Positions 26,533 to 36,416 of a stretch of DNA of 64,000 nt are shown one piece after another. The first letter of the stretch is position 1. The number at the start of each line of letters is the position of its first letter. Position numbers and translations under genes: made by a program. Where the stretch lies: positions 25,644 to 89,643 of the forward strand of contig CACYTF010000011.1 in the NCBI GenBank assembly GCA_902777335.1. Direction: 5' to 3'. Source of the DNA: an uncultured Eubacteriales bacterium. Lineage in GTDB: Bacteria; Bacillota; Clostridia; Christensenellales; Aristaeellaceae. The notes beneath the pieces are model-generated. The model ran no database searches and was not told the DNA's origin. It was given only the letters and a program-made list of their open reading frames with translations.

Positions 26533-28092
26533 TCACTGATCGCTGACTGGCTGCTCCCCCATCACCACGAACGCCTGCGGGCCCATCTCCAGCCCATCGC
26601 CATCAACACCGACTTCGCCGAGCGTGAAGATCGGGCGCAGGCCGGTGACCGGGGCGGCGGCGCGCAGGGTTTGGCCGGTGGGGTTCACGGCCAGCACGAG
26701 GCGGCCGCGGCTGTACACGAAGGGTTCGCCGGGGCCTTCGCTGAGGGCGGCGTAGGGCGCGTCGGCCTGCAGGTCCTCGTGGTCGTGGCGCAGCTTCAGC
26801 AGCGCCACGACGAAGTTCAGCAGCGAATCCGGGTCGCTTGTCTGGGCCTCGACGGTCGGGGCGTCGGGGGCCGGGTCCACCGGCAGGTACAGGTCCTTCG
26901 CGTCGGCGGTGGAGAAGCCCAGGTTCCTGCCGGCGTTCCACTGCATGGGCGTGCGGGAGCCGGTGCGGGTGTAGCCGCCCTCCTTGGTGGGCACGTCCAG
27001 GAAGCGCATGCCGATCTCGTCGCCGTAGTACATGAACGGCACGCCCGGCATCGTGAACAGGAAGGCGTAGGCCAGCTTCAGCTCGCGCACGTTTAGGCCA
27101 AAGCGCGGGCGGGTGGTGTCGTGGTTGCAGGAGATCAGCGACACATAGCCCAGCGCCGCCGTGTCCGCGTACCACCTTTCATACACGTCCAGGAAGCGGC
27201 GGATGTCCCTGTGGGGCGCGTCCTTCTTGAAATAGCTGTTGTTCACCGGCTGGTCGTAGTCCCGCATCAGCGAGGCATAGCCGGTGTCCCAGTTGTTCAG
27301 GCAGAAGTCCATGTCAAAGCCCGCCCGCAGTGCCAGGGGCGGATTGCTCCACTCCGAGACCAGCGCCGCCTGGGGAAACTCCTCATCCAGCATGGTGCGG
27401 ATATCGCGCCAGATGGCGCTGGTGCCGCTCTTCTGCGCGTCGTCCCGCTTCACCAGCGAATCGGCCATGTCCACGCGGAAGCCGTCGCAGCCGTGGCCCA
27501 GCCAGAAGCGCATCACGTCCTTGATCGCCTCGCGGGTGGCCAGCGCGTCCGGATGGTCCATCGGCAGCTGCCAGGGCTCCGTCGGGTTCAGGAAGCCGTA
27601 GTTCAGCGCGGGCTGGCACTTGAAGAAGTTCAGTATGTAGGTGCCGTCCCGCTCGCGCTCGCCGCCCACGTAGGGCAGGCCGTTCCCGCCCTGCCACCAG
27701 TGGTTGGTCCAGATGTAGCGGTTGCTGTATTCATTGGGCTTCGCCTCGCCGCTGCGCATGAACCATTCGTGTTCCTCGCTGGTGTGGCCGGGCACCAGGT
27801 CCAGCAGCACGTGGATGCCCTTTTCGTGGGCCGCCTCGAACAGCCGGTACAGATCCTCGTTCGTGCCGTAGCGCGGGGCGACCTTCTTGTAATCGCGCAC
27901 GTCGTATCCGGCGTCCCTGAACGGCGAATCGAAGCAGGGGTTGATCCACAGCGCGTTGCAGCCCAGAGCCTTCACGTAGTCCAGCTTTTGGGTGATGCCC
28001 GCGATGTCGCCGATGCCGTCCCCGTTGGCGTCGTAGAACGACTGGGGATAGATCTCGTAAAAAACGGCGTCCTTCAGCCAAGAGCGTACCAT
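26533..28092 (-). CDS. GH13 alpha-glucosidase/alpha-amylase family enzyme
   Basis: 519 residues with no signal peptide, so cytoplasmic. A (beta/alpha)8 barrel with the four GH13 regions: LLDLVPGHTS, GFRVDMAD (nucleophile Asp), ALVSEWS (acid/base Glu) and ISCNHDTTR. The N-terminus AVFYEIYPQSFYDANGDGIG is typical of the oligo-1,6-glucosidase/trehalose-hydrolase branch. A C-terminal beta domain follows from about 430. Exact specificity among alpha-glucosidases is not resolvable. GAGGAGGAATACAG precedes the ATG. It is last in the nadE-nadD-pncB operon, 13 bp after pncB. Confidence 0.9.
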   Translation of the reverse strand: MVRSWLKDAVFYEIYPQSFYDANGDGIGDIAGITQKLDYVKALGCNALWINPCFDSPFRDAGYDVRDYKKVAPRYGTNEDLYRLFEAAHEKGIHVLLDLVPGHTSEEHEWFMRSGEAKPNEYSNRYIWTNHWWQGGNGLPYVGGERERDGTYILNFFKCQPALNYGFLNPTEPWQLPMDHPDALATREAIKDVMRFWLGHGCDGFRVDMADSLVKRDDAQKSGTSAIWRDIRTMLDEEFPQAALVSEWSNPPLALRAGFDMDFCLNNWDTGYASLMRDYDQPVNNSYFKKDAPHRDIRRFLDVYERWYADTAALGYVSLISCNHDTTRPRFGLNVRELKLAYAFLFTMPGVPFMYYGDEIGMRFLDVPTKEGGYTRTGSRTPMQWNAGRNLGFSTADAKDLYLPVDPAPDAPTVEAQTSDPDSLLNFVVALLKLRHDHEDLQADAPYAALSEGPGEPFVYSRGRLVLAVNPTGQTLRAAAPVTGLRPIFTLGEVGVDGDGLEMGPQAFVVMGEQPVSDQ

Positions 28093-28105
28093 CTGTATTC
28101 CTCCT

Positions 28106-29332
28106 CTACTCCACCAGTTTCCTTCTCCACTCCTTGTTCTCCCGGTGCCGCTCCAGGCGGAAGGCCACGGAGCTCTTCAAATAGTCCAGATAGGCCTCGT
28201 CGCGGCACATGGCCTTGCCGGGGCTGTCGGAGAGCTTGGCCACGGCGCGGCCGTTCACGGTTTGCAGCTTGATGACGATGTTCAGCGGCTCCACGTCGGT
28301 GTCGTTGGCGCAGAAGGTACCGATGCCGAAGGTCACCTTCACCCGGTCATGGAAGTAGTCGTACAGCGCCTGGGCGCGGTCGAAATCCAGGCTGTCGCTG
28401 AACAGCAGCTGCTTGGTCATCGGGTCCACGCCGTACTTTTGGTAGTGGGCGATGATCTTCTCGCCCCACTCGTAGGGGTCGCCGCTGTCGTGGCGCACGC
28501 CGCTGAAGTTGTTGACCATGGCCCGGTTGAAGTCCAGCAGGAACAGGTCGGTGGTAACGGTGTCCGTCAGCGCGGTGCCGTTGTCGCCCCGGTACTCGTC
28601 GTACCAGTCCTCGAGGGCGCAGTGGTTGGTGTAGGCCAGCGGGATCGAATCGATGCCCTGGTACATCTGCACAAACTCGTGGGCGTAGGTGCCCACCGGC
28701 GTCAGGTTGTGCTTCTTGGCCAGGTACACGTTGCTGGTGCCCACGCAGTTGTTCGTCTCGCGGGTCAGGCGGCGCACCACCTCGTCCTCCCACTCGCGGG
28801 ACAGCCGCCGGCGGCAGCCGAACTCGGCGAAGCGGAAGGTGTACCTGCCGGAATTGAAGCCCTCGATCTTGGCGTTCAGCCGGGCCTCGGCGGAGGCGCG
28901 CAGCTCGGAATAGTCGTAGCGCATCCTAAAGTAGACCTCGTTGACGATCTCCAGTAGGTAGATCTCAAACTGCATGGCGGAGAACAGCGGCCCGCGCACC
29001 ACGATGCCCAGCTCGCCGCTCTCGGACAGCGAGGTCTCCACGTAGTCCCGCAGCGGCCGCCACAGCCGCAAAAACTCCACGTAGTCGTGCTTGATGAAGC
29101 GGATCGAGCGCAGGTATTCCAGCTCGTCCTTTCGGAACGTCAGCGTGCACAGGTGGTCGATCTGGGCGTTGATCTCGTCGAACATCTCCCGGGTGAACAC
29201 CACGCCCTCGTTCCGGCAGCGGAAATAGTACTCGCCGTTCAGGTCGGTGTGCCTGTGGAAGATCACCTGGTCCATGTTGAACTTGTACAGGTCGGTGTCC
29301 AGCAGCGATATGACAATGGGGTCCAGTTTCAT
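28106..29332 (-). CDS. pncB: Nicotinate phosphoribosyltransferase
   Basis: 408 residues. Converts nicotinate and PRPP to nicotinate mononucleotide, the first Preiss-Handler step. Recognisable segments are DLYKFNMDQVIFHRH at the N-terminus, FAEFGCRRRLSREWEDEVVR, GTSNVYLAKKHNLTPVGTYA with the phosphorylatable His region, and GVRHDSGDPYEWGEKII. Start supported by GGAGGAGAATCGC. It follows the nadD-like gene by 15 bp. Confidence 0.94.
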   Translation of the reverse strand: MKLDPIVISLLDTDLYKFNMDQVIFHRHTDLNGEYYFRCRNEGVVFTREMFDEINAQIDHLCTLTFRKDELEYLRSIRFIKHDYVEFLRLWRPLRDYVETSLSESGELGIVVRGPLFSAMQFEIYLLEIVNEVYFRMRYDYSELRASAEARLNAKIEGFNSGRYTFRFAEFGCRRRLSREWEDEVVRRLTRETNNCVGTSNVYLAKKHNLTPVGTYAHEFVQMYQGIDSIPLAYTNHCALEDWYDEYRGDNGTALTDTVTTDLFLLDFNRAMVNNFSGVRHDSGDPYEWGEKIIAHYQKYGVDPMTKQLLFSDSLDFDRAQALYDYFHDRVKVTFGIGTFCANDTDVEPLNIVIKLQTVNGRAVAKLSDSPGKAMCRDEAYLDYLKSSVAFRLERHRENKEWRRKLVE

Positions 29333-29347
29333 GCGATTCTCCTCCGT

Positions 29348-29950
29348 TCAAAGCATGGCCAATATATCTCCGGGCACCAGCTCGATGACCTCTCGCTTCA
29401 GCGCCTGGATCTGGGACATCAGCTCCCGCACCCGGGTGGACGACACGTCCCGCAGCGCCTCCGGGGTCTGAAGCACCCGGATGTATGGCGACAGCGCGCT
29501 CAAATACGGATCCCCGGCGATCTGTTCATCGCAGGCGTCCTTGCCCCGGGTCAGGCACACGATGCCGAACGCATGGGCGATCTCCTCCACGTGCAGCCAA
29601 CCGTGCTCCAGCTCCGGCAGCTTGTCCGAGCCCAGCAGCAGCGCCGGGTCCAGGCCCTCGTCCCGCAGGCGGCACAGCGTGTCGTAGGTGCGGGGCTGGC
29701 GCTGGGCAGTGAGCTCGCAGTCCGTCACGTCCATCCAGGGCCGGTTCCCCGAAAGTATCTTCAGCATCTTCAGCCGCACCGCGTCGCTGTAGGCGTAGTC
29801 CTTGCCCTGCTCCCCCTGGATGTACGCGGACTTCGAGGGCACGAAGATCACGCCCTCGCGGCCGGTCTCATGCATGGCGAAGCGGGCCAGGTCCACGTGG
29901 GCCGCGGTGGGCGGGTTGAAGGCCCCGAAGAAGGCCAATACCCGCCTCAT
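29348..29950 (-). CDS. nadD: NadD-like nicotinate-nucleotide adenylyltransferase
   Basis: 200 residues. Nucleotidyltransferase fold: FFGAFNPPTAAHVDLARFA carries the dinucleotide motif with a TAAH variant of the usual HxGH, and DVSSTRVRELM is the C-terminal ISSTxIR motif. It would adenylate nicotinate mononucleotide to NaAD, between PncB and NadE. The ATG overlaps the nadE stop (ATGA). The TAAH variant leaves only one motif histidine, so activity is likely but less certain; a separate canonical nadD may exist elsewhere. Confidence 0.82.
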   Translation of the reverse strand: MRRVLAFFGAFNPPTAAHVDLARFAMHETGREGVIFVPSKSAYIQGEQGKDYAYSDAVRLKMLKILSGNRPWMDVTDCELTAQRQPRTYDTLCRLRDEGLDPALLLGSDKLPELEHGWLHVEEIAHAFGIVCLTRGKDACDEQIAGDPYLSALSPYIRVLQTPEALRDVSSTRVRELMSQIQALKREVIELVPGDILAML

Positions 29951-30735
29951 GGCCGCGCCTCCCCGTCGAAGGGCGTGAGGATCACCGGCATGCGGCGCTT
30001 GTGCAGGTTCGCCCGCTCCTTCGCGCGGATCTTCTCGTCGATCTCCGGGTCTCCGCAGCTGCCCAGCCGGATGTAGCGGTGGATGTCCGCGTAGGAAAGT
30101 CCCAGACGCTCCTCGTCGCTCTTGCCGGACAGGCCGTCCGTGGGCGTCTTCTCCACCAGCTCCCGGGGCAGCTCGGGCATGGTCAGTCCCACCTGCACCA
30201 CCTCCACGCTGGTCAGCGCGCCCAGCAGCGCGAAGTCGCAGGAGGTGTCCCCGTCCTTGGTGCAATAGCCCACCGTGGCCTCGGAGAGGTTGCCGGTGCC
30301 CACCAGTCGCGCGCCCAGGCTCTGGCCGATGTAGCGCAGCACGGTCATGCGAAGCCGCGGCCCGACGTTGATGTCGCTCTCCCGGCTGTAGGGCACGGCG
30401 AACTCCCCCGCCCCGGCCCGCTCGCCCAGCTGGTCCGTGGCGCCCTTCAGCGCGTCGTGGATCGGGCCGATGTTGATCACGCGCCTGTGGATGCCCAGCG
30501 CCGCGCACACCCGGGCGCTGTCGTCGATGTCCTTCTGCGCGCCGTCCGGCAGCATCACGCCGTACACGTTCTCCGGCCCGAAGGCCCTTGCGCACAGCGC
30601 CGCGCACACGGTGGAGTCCTTGCCGCCGGAGATGCCCAGCACCACGCGATTGAAGCGCTGGCTCTCCCCCAACGCCCGAAGCGCGGCCACCAGGCCGTCC
30701 CGCGCCTTCTCGGCGTCAAAACGATATTCGTTCAT
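29947..30735 (-). CDS. nadE: Ammonia-dependent NAD+ synthetase
   Basis: 262 residues. Adenylates and amidates NaAD to NAD+. The P-loop is GISGGKDSTV near 34-43. VGTGNLSEATVGYCTKDGD is the conserved ATP-binding segment, and KTPTDGLSGKSDEERLGL is the substrate loop. There is no N-terminal glutaminase domain, so ammonia is the nitrogen donor. ATG 30735 is preceded by CGGAGGGAAAAACC; the upstream extension is not homologous. First gene of the NAD operon. Confidence 0.94.
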   Translation of the reverse strand: MNEYRFDAEKARDGLVAALRALGESQRFNRVVLGISGGKDSTVCAALCARAFGPENVYGVMLPDGAQKDIDDSARVCAALGIHRRVINIGPIHDALKGATDQLGERAGAGEFAVPYSRESDINVGPRLRMTVLRYIGQSLGARLVGTGNLSEATVGYCTKDGDTSCDFALLGALTSVEVVQVGLTMPELPRELVEKTPTDGLSGKSDEERLGLSYADIHRYIRLGSCGDPEIDEKIRAKERANLHKRRMPVILTPFDGEARP

Positions 30736-30780
30736 GGTTTTTCCCTCCGTTCGCCCGGAAAGCCGGGCCCGCATGGCTCT

Positions 30781-30809
30781 ATTATACCTGTATGAACCCG
30801 GATTCGCAA
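30781..30809 (-). promoter_or_regulatory. Promoter of the nadE-nadD-pncB-GH13 operon
   Basis: Minus strand TTGCGA, 17 bp, TATAAT, about 45 bp before nadE. Confidence 0.78.
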
Positions 30810-30826
30810 GAGGTTTACATCATTAA

Positions 30827-30861
30827 GCGCGGCGGCACCAGATTTCGCAGTGCCGCCGCGC
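30827..30861 (-). terminator. Hairpin after the GH3 glucosidase gene
   Basis: GCGCGGCGGCAC and GTGCCGCCGCGC form a perfect 12-bp stem with an 11-nt loop just past the GH3 stop. It is followed by TTAATG rather than a clean T-run, so termination strength is uncertain. It also insulates the adjacent nadE promoter. Confidence 0.6.
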
Positions 30862-30880
30862 CCGTCGTTCAGCCCCCGGC

Positions 30881-33148
30881 TCAGCCGTTGATCTGATCCA
30901 GCAGGGCCAGTATCTGTTCCTCGGTGACCATGCCCGCGCTGAAGCCCAGGGCATTGCGCAGGGGCATGTAGTTGATCATGGCCGCGCCCATCTCGTCGTT
31001 GATGGCCTCGGCGGCGGCCTGGGTCTGCTCCTCCGGGTTCGGCGCGAACATCGCGAAGGCCTTGTCGATCAGCGGCTTCACGACGGCGGCGGCCCTCGGG
31101 TCGGCCAGTATGTCCATGAATATGCTGTTCATGTCGTAGTGCCGGGGGATCCGGGCGGTGCCGGTGACGGTCACCTTTTCGCACAGCGGCAGGTCGCGGG
31201 AGGACGCGCCCACCTGCACGGCGTAGTCGCCGGACACCACGAACCAGTCGTGGATCTCCGCGTTCCAGTAGGCGAAGCTGCGCTTGTTAAGCGTAAAGCT
31301 GACCGTCTTCGCCTCGCCGGGCTGCAGGTCCACCTTCACAAAGCCCTTCAGCTCGCGCACCGGGCGGATGACGTCGGCCTCGGGCGGCGCGACGTACAGT
31401 TGCACCACGGCCTTGCCGGCGCGCTCGCCGGTGTTCTTCACGGTGACGGTGGCGGTGACCTCCTGGGTATCGTCGATGGCCTTTTCGGAAAGGCGCAGGT
31501 CGGAATACTCAAAGGTGGTGTAGGACAGGCCGTGGCCGAACGGGAACAGCACGTCCATAGCCTTCTTGTCGTAGTAGCGGTAGCCCACGAACACGCCCTC
31601 GCGGTACTCGGTGACATTGCCCTCGCCGCCGTAGTACAGGAAGCTGGGGTTGTCCTCCAGGCGCTTCGGGAAGGTCTCGGCCAGGTGGCCGGAGGGGTTC
31701 TCGTCGCCGTAGAGCACGCGCACGGTGGCAAGGCCCACGGCCTGGCCGCCCAGGTACGCCTCCAGAACGCCCTTCACGGAATCGATCCAGGGCATCTCCA
31801 CCGGGGAGCCGTTGTGCAGCACCACCGCGGTGTTCGGGTTGGCCGCCGCCACCGCCGCGATCAGTTTGTTCTGGCAGTCGGGCAAGCGCATGTGCCTGCG
31901 GTCGTAGCCCTCGGATTCATAGGCGTCCGGCAGGCCGGCGAACACCACGGCCACCTTGGCGGCCTTCGCGGCGGCCACGGCCTCGGCGATCTGTTCGTCG
32001 GTGGCGGTATCGCTGGCGGCGCTGTAGCCCTGGGCATAGGTCACCTTCAGGCCCGTGGCGGCCTCCACCGCGCCGGTGGTCTTGAAGGAATTGATGTGGC
32101 TGCTGCCGCCGCCCTGATAGCGGGGCTTCTCGGCGAACTCGCCGATGAAGGCCACGGCGTCGTCCCGGTTCAGGGGCAGTATGCCGCCCTCGTTCTTCAA
32201 CAGCACCATGCACTGGGCCGCGATCCGCGCCGACATCTCGTGCTGGGCCTCCTTGTCCCAGGGGGTGTCGGGCTTCGCGTGCTCGACGAATCGGTACACG
32301 ATGTTGAGTATCCGCTCGACGCACTTGTCCACCTCGGCCTCGTCCAGCGCGCCGGATTTCACGGCCTCGACGATCTTTCTGTCGTTGGCGCCGCCGGAGG
32401 CGGGCATCTCCAGGTCCAGCCCGGCCAGTATGCCCTTCACGCGGTCCGCGGTGGCGCCCCAGTCGCTCATCACGTAGCCCTCAAAGCCCCACTCGCCTCT
32501 GAGCACGTCGGTGAGCAGCCACTTGTTCTCGGAGGCGTAGGTGCCGTTGACACGGTTGTACGAGCACATCACCGTCCAGGGCTGGGCCTGCTTCACGGAC
32601 ATTTCAAACGCCGGGAAGTAGATCTCCCGCAGCGTGCGCTCGTCGGCGTCGGAGGAGGAGCTCATGCGGCGGTGCTCCTGGGAGTTGGCCGCGAAGTGCT
32701 TGATGGAGGTGCCCACGTCCTTGCTCTGCACGCCGTTGATGTAGGCCGCGGACATGCTGCCGGCCAGATACGGGTCTTCGGAGAAGTACTCGAAGTTGCG
32801 GCCGCACAGCGGCGAGCGCTTGATGTTCACCGCCGGGCCCAGCACCACGGACAGGCCCTCATGCTGGCAGGAATCGCCGATGGCCTCGCCCATGGCGCGG
32901 ATCATGTCCACGTCAAAGGAGGCCGCGGTGGCGCAGGCCGCCGGGAAGCAAACGGCCTTGATGCTGTCGTTGATGCCCAGGTGGTCGCCCTCGGTGTCCT
33001 GCTTCCGGAGGCCGTGGGGGCCGTCGGAGACCATGCTGGCGGGCACGCCCAGCCGCTCGACGGGCTTGGTGTGCCAGAAATCGAGGCCCGAGCACAGCCC
33101 GGCCTTTTCCTCGAGGGTCATCTGGGAGATGAGCTTTTTGATGTCCAT
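30881..33148 (-). CDS. GH3 beta-glucosidase
   Basis: 755 residues with no signal peptide, so cytoplasmic. GH3 barrel features are SDGPHGLRKQ, GPAVNIKRSPLCGRNFEYFS, KHFAANSQEHRR and GYVMSDWGATADR with the nucleophile Asp. The alpha/beta sandwich follows, then a fibronectin III-like domain (VTVKNTGERAGKAVVQLYV). The last 85 residues (from about 670) are an extra helical tail beyond the usual end. Last in the SBP5 operon, so it probably cleaves the imported oligosaccharide. AAGGAG lies 9 bp before the ATG. Confidence 0.93.
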   Translation of the reverse strand: MDIKKLISQMTLEEKAGLCSGLDFWHTKPVERLGVPASMVSDGPHGLRKQDTEGDHLGINDSIKAVCFPAACATAASFDVDMIRAMGEAIGDSCQHEGLSVVLGPAVNIKRSPLCGRNFEYFSEDPYLAGSMSAAYINGVQSKDVGTSIKHFAANSQEHRRMSSSSDADERTLREIYFPAFEMSVKQAQPWTVMCSYNRVNGTYASENKWLLTDVLRGEWGFEGYVMSDWGATADRVKGILAGLDLEMPASGGANDRKIVEAVKSGALDEAEVDKCVERILNIVYRFVEHAKPDTPWDKEAQHEMSARIAAQCMVLLKNEGGILPLNRDDAVAFIGEFAEKPRYQGGGSSHINSFKTTGAVEAATGLKVTYAQGYSAASDTATDEQIAEAVAAAKAAKVAVVFAGLPDAYESEGYDRRHMRLPDCQNKLIAAVAAANPNTAVVLHNGSPVEMPWIDSVKGVLEAYLGGQAVGLATVRVLYGDENPSGHLAETFPKRLEDNPSFLYYGGEGNVTEYREGVFVGYRYYDKKAMDVLFPFGHGLSYTTFEYSDLRLSEKAIDDTQEVTATVTVKNTGERAGKAVVQLYVAPPEADVIRPVRELKGFVKVDLQPGEAKTVSFTLNKRSFAYWNAEIHDWFVVSGDYAVQVGASSRDLPLCEKVTVTGTARIPRHYDMNSIFMDILADPRAAAVVKPLIDKAFAMFAPNPEEQTQAAAEAINDEMGAAMINYMPLRNALGFSAGMVTEEQILALLDQING

Positions 33149-33173
33149 TGAGTCACGCTCCTTGTTGGTTTGG

Positions 33174-33280
33174 GGAGTTGGGAGTTGGGAGTAGGCAGTA
33201 GGCAGTAGGGAGTAGGGAGTAGGTATGGCGGAAAAAACGTCAACTCCTACTCCCTACTCCCTTGTCCCTGTTCCCTACTC
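33174..33280. repeat. Inverted heptamer arrays between the oppF-type gene and the GH3 gene
   Basis: Seven units on + (GGAGTTG x2, GGAGTAG, GCAGTAG x2, GGAGTAG x2; 33174-33222), then five units of the opposite sense (CCTACTC x2, CCTTGTC, CCTGTTC, CCTACTC; 33246-33280). Arms 33208-33223 and 33246-33261 are a perfect 16-bp inverted repeat with a 22-nt loop. The last unit contains the stop codon of the ATPase gene. Confidence 0.9.
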
Positions 33281-34132
33281 CGCCTTCAGATCCACCGTGC
33301 TCAGATCCCACGCCTCGTGGATCTTCGGCACATCGGAGATCAGGCGCTTGGTGTAGGCGGCCTTGGGATTGATGATCACCTCGTCCGCCTTGCCGAACTC
33401 CACGAACTTGCCGTGCTCCATGATGTACACGGTGTCGGAGATGTAGTAGGCCAGGCCGATGTCGTGGGTGATGAATATGATGGTCATGCCGGTCTCGTCG
33501 CGCAGATCCAGCAGCATGTCGAGTATCGTGGCGCGGGAGCAGGCGTCCACCATGCTGGTGGGCTCGTCGGCCAGCAGAATCTTGGGCTTCAGCAGGAAGA
33601 TGCGGGCGATCATCAGGCGCTGCATCTGGCCGCCGGACAGCTCGAACGGATACTTGTTGGTCAGCTCGGCGAACTTCAGGTTCACGAACGAGCAGGCCTC
33701 CGTCATCATTTCGATCTTCTTTTCCTTCGGCAGGTTCTTGCCGCCGCGCATGTTGATGCAGTCCAGCAGCACGCTGTCGATCTTGTGGAACACGTTGTAG
33801 GACGAGAAGGGGTCCTGGAAGATGGCCTGTATGCCCTTCCAGTATTCCCGCTTCTTGGCGCCGGAGGAGATATCGCGGGGCTTGCCCATGAACTGGATCT
33901 CGCCCTCGGTGGCGTTCAGCAGGCCCAGCAGCATCTTGGACAGGGTGGTCTTGCCGGAGCCGGACTCGCCCACGATGGACACGAATTCGCCCACGTGGAA
34001 GTCAAAGTCCACGTGATCGACGGCCACGGTCTTCTTGTCGCCCAGGCCGAACACCTTGGTGACGCCGCGGCCCGACAGGCACATCGGGGCGTTGGTGAAG
34101 TCCTTGGACTGCCTGGTCTTGGTCTCACTCAT
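33275..34132 (-). CDS. Oligosaccharide/oligopeptide ABC transporter ATP-binding protein (OppF type)
   Basis: 285 residues. Walker [11 protein letters not shown]-loop [15 protein letters not shown], signature LSGGQMQRL, Walker [14 protein letters not shown]-loop FITHD. It lacks the oligopeptide/dipeptide C-terminal Fe-S-like extension of canonical OppF. It overlaps the OppD-type gene by 8 bp. Its stop codon lies inside a heptamer repeat. Confidence 0.92.
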   Translation of the reverse strand: MSETKTRQSKDFTNAPMCLSGRGVTKVFGLGDKKTVAVDHVDFDFHVGEFVSIVGESGSGKTTLSKMLLGLLNATEGEIQFMGKPRDISSGAKKREYWKGIQAIFQDPFSSYNVFHKIDSVLLDCINMRGGKNLPKEKKIEMMTEACSFVNLKFAELTNKYPFELSGGQMQRLMIARIFLLKPKILLADEPTSMVDACSRATILDMLLDLRDETGMTIIFITHDIGLAYYISDTVYIMEHGKFVEFGKADEVIINPKAAYTKRLISDVPKIHEAWDLSTVDLKAE

Positions 34133-35138
34133 GGCTGTACACCTCCTTCAGCTCGTCCACGCCCATCAGGCAGCGGTACATGCGGGTCTCGTTCTCGCCG
34201 AAGAACCGCTCCGGAATGCCGGTGTAGCGGCATTCGGGCTTGGCGTACTTGCAGCGCTCGGCGAAGCGGCAGCCCTGCGGGGGCTTCTTCAGGTTCGGCG
34301 GGGTGCCGGGGATGGCCGTCAGCGTGGTGCCGCGGGTGCCCTCCTCGGGAACCAGTATCGAGCCCATCAGGCCGTGGGAGTAGGGATGCGTCGGGTCGAA
34401 CACCATTTCCTTCGCGGTGCCCTTTTCCACGATCTGGCCGGCGTACATGACCATGATGTCGTCGGTCACGTTGTACAGCAGCGGCAGCTCGTGGGTGATG
34501 AACATCATGGACTTGATGTAGCCCTTCTCCATCAGCTCGCGCATCATCTTGATGACCATCTTCTGGCTGGTGACGTCCAGCGCCGAGGACGGCTCGTCGG
34601 CAATCAGCACCTTGGGCGAGAGGATCGTCGATATGGCGATGACGGTGCGCTGCTTCATGCCGCCGGACAGCTCCACCGCGTGCTTGTCCAGCACGCTTGC
34701 GGGCAGGCCCAGCTCGGCAAAGCGCTTTTCGGCGCGCTCGCGGATCTCCTTCTTGTTGGCGTTGGGCTCGTGCACGCGGATGACGTCCTCGACGAAGCGG
34801 ATGATCTTCATCGTGGGGTTCAGCGCGTTCATGGCCGCCTGCGGGATGTAGGCGATCTCCGTGCCCAGGATGCTCTTGCGCACGGCGTCCGGGTCCATGC
34901 CGGAGATGTTCCTGCCGTCGATGATGATGTCCCCGCTGATGTAGTGCAGCGGCGGGAAGTAATAGCCCATCATGCTCAGCGCCAGCGTGGACTTGCCGCA
35001 GCCGGACTCGCCGGCCACGCCCAGGCTCTTGCCCTCTTCGATGTCAAAGGAGACGCCGTCCACCGCGTACACGTCCTCGTGGAAGCGGGTGACATACTTT
35101 GTCTTGAGGTTCCTGACCTCCAAAATCTTCTTTCCCAT
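34125..35138 (-). CDS. Oligosaccharide/oligopeptide ABC transporter ATP-binding protein (OppD type)
   Basis: 337 residues. Walker [10 protein letters not shown], signature LSGGMKQRT, Walker [13 protein letters not shown]. The C-terminal oligopeptide/dipeptide domain has cysteines in [17 protein letters not shown], the cluster-type motif of OppD/DppD. AAGGAGGCAGCC precedes the ATG. It pairs with the OppF-type subunit as an asymmetric ATPase dimer. Confidence 0.93.
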   Translation of the reverse strand: MGKKILEVRNLKTKYVTRFHEDVYAVDGVSFDIEEGKSLGVAGESGCGKSTLALSMMGYYFPPLHYISGDIIIDGRNISGMDPDAVRKSILGTEIAYIPQAAMNALNPTMKIIRFVEDVIRVHEPNANKKEIRERAEKRFAELGLPASVLDKHAVELSGGMKQRTVIAISTILSPKVLIADEPSSALDVTSQKMVIKMMRELMEKGYIKSMMFITHELPLLYNVTDDIMVMYAGQIVEKGTAKEMVFDPTHPYSHGLMGSILVPEEGTRGTTLTAIPGTPPNLKKPPQGCRFAERCKYAKPECRYTGIPERFFGENETRMYRCLMGVDELKEVYSHE

Positions 35139-35148
35139 GGCTGCCTCC

Positions 35149-36399
35149 TTAATCCCTCAGGGTGGGGTTGAACACCTGGTCCAGGCCCGTGTTCATCAGG
35201 TTCAGCGAGAACGAGATGAGCGTGATGGTGAGGATGACCGGGAAGTACGCCCACCAGGAGCCGTTCGTGTGCGCCGAATACAGCATGGCCCAGTTCATCA
35301 TCAGGCCCAGCGTGGGCACCTCGGTGGTGCGCGGTCCCAGGCCCAGCAGCGACAGCTGCGCCTCGGCCAGTATGCCGCTGGACACCTGAAGGATAAACGC
35401 CATCACCACGTAGCTGGCGATGTAGGGCAGTATGTCGGTCAGTATGATCCTGAACAGGCTGTGGCCCGACAGCTTGGACAGGTTCACGTGGTCGCGGTTT
35501 CTGAGGGAGATGACCTGCGAGCGCACGGAACGGGTGGTCCACGTCCAGCTGGTCAGGCCGATGACCAGGGCGACCACCGTCGCGCCGCGCTGCTCCTGGC
35601 CGATGGAATAGCTGATCAGGATCAGCAGCACGAAGCCCGGGATGACGGTGAAGATGTTCGTGATGAACATGATGATGTCGTCCACGAAACCGCCCACATA
35701 GCCGGACAGCAAGCCCAGCGTGAGGCCCACCAGCGTGGCCACCGCGCCGGCCAGCAGGCCGATCAGCAGGGAGGTGCCCGCCGCGGAGATCAGCTCCTTC
35801 AGCACGTCGCGGCCAAAGTTGTCGGTGCCCAGCGGCAGTCGCTTCACATTGGCGACGGCGTTGGTGTTCACATAATCGGTCTTGGTGATCTTGCCCTGCT
35901 CCTCCAGCTCGCCGGTCTCCTCGTTCTTCTCGGTGATGATCAGCGTCTCGGCCGCGCCGATCTCGGCGATGGAGTTGTTCAGGCGCTTGTAATAGTTCCG
36001 CTTGGCCTGGGTCATGCCCTTGGGCTTGACGGCGGGATCATAGTTGGCCTTCCACAGGTCGATCATCGCGTCGGTATCCGAGATATCCAAGCCCTCCACG
36101 CTGATCTGCATGGCGGTGAACCATTCCACCATGGCCACGCGATCCTCGTTCGTCAGCAGCTTCGCCAGGCGCTTTTCATCCGCGTCCGGCAGGCGCAGCG
36201 TCTCGGTGCTGGTCTTGGTGGCGTCGTACAGCGAAACATAGGTGCCGGGCTTGGCGAAGGTGCCCACGCCGATCATCTGCAGCGGATTTCCAGGATTGAC
36301 CAGCGGATAGATGAACATGGTCAGCAGAATCGCCAGAAAGATGATAAAGCCCACCAGAAACTTTGAGGAGTGGAAAACCTGCTTGAGTGTATTCTTCAT
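35149..36399 (-). CDS. ABC transporter permease (OppC type) with a large extracytoplasmic insertion
   Basis: 416 residues, against about 300 for most OppC proteins. Membrane helix 1 is at about 13-33 ([20 protein letters not shown]). About 140 residues follow (40-180) that are polar, without membrane character, up to [12 protein letters not shown], the family motif that normally comes shortly after helix 1. The remaining five helices and the EAA loop ([20 protein letters not shown]) are normal. The insertion would face outside and may contact the binding protein or substrate (inference). Confidence 0.9.
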   Translation of the reverse strand: MKNTLKQVFHSSKFLVGFIIFLAILLTMFIYPLVNPGNPLQMIGVGTFAKPGTYVSLYDATKTSTETLRLPDADEKRLAKLLTNEDRVAMVEWFTAMQISVEGLDISDTDAMIDLWKANYDPAVKPKGMTQAKRNYYKRLNNSIAEIGAAETLIITEKNEETGELEEQGKITKTDYVNTNAVANVKRLPLGTDNFGRDVLKELISAAGTSLLIGLLAGAVATLVGLTLGLLSGYVGGFVDDIIMFITNIFTVIPGFVLLILISYSIGQEQRGATVVALVIGLTSWTWTTRSVRSQVISLRNRDHVNLSKLSGHSLFRIILTDILPYIASYVVMAFILQVSSGILAEAQLSLLGLGPRTTEVPTLGLMMNWAMLYSAHTNGSWWAYFPVILTITLISFSLNLMNTGLDQVFNPTLRD

Positions 36400-36416
36400 G
36401 CTCTGCTCCCCCTTCC

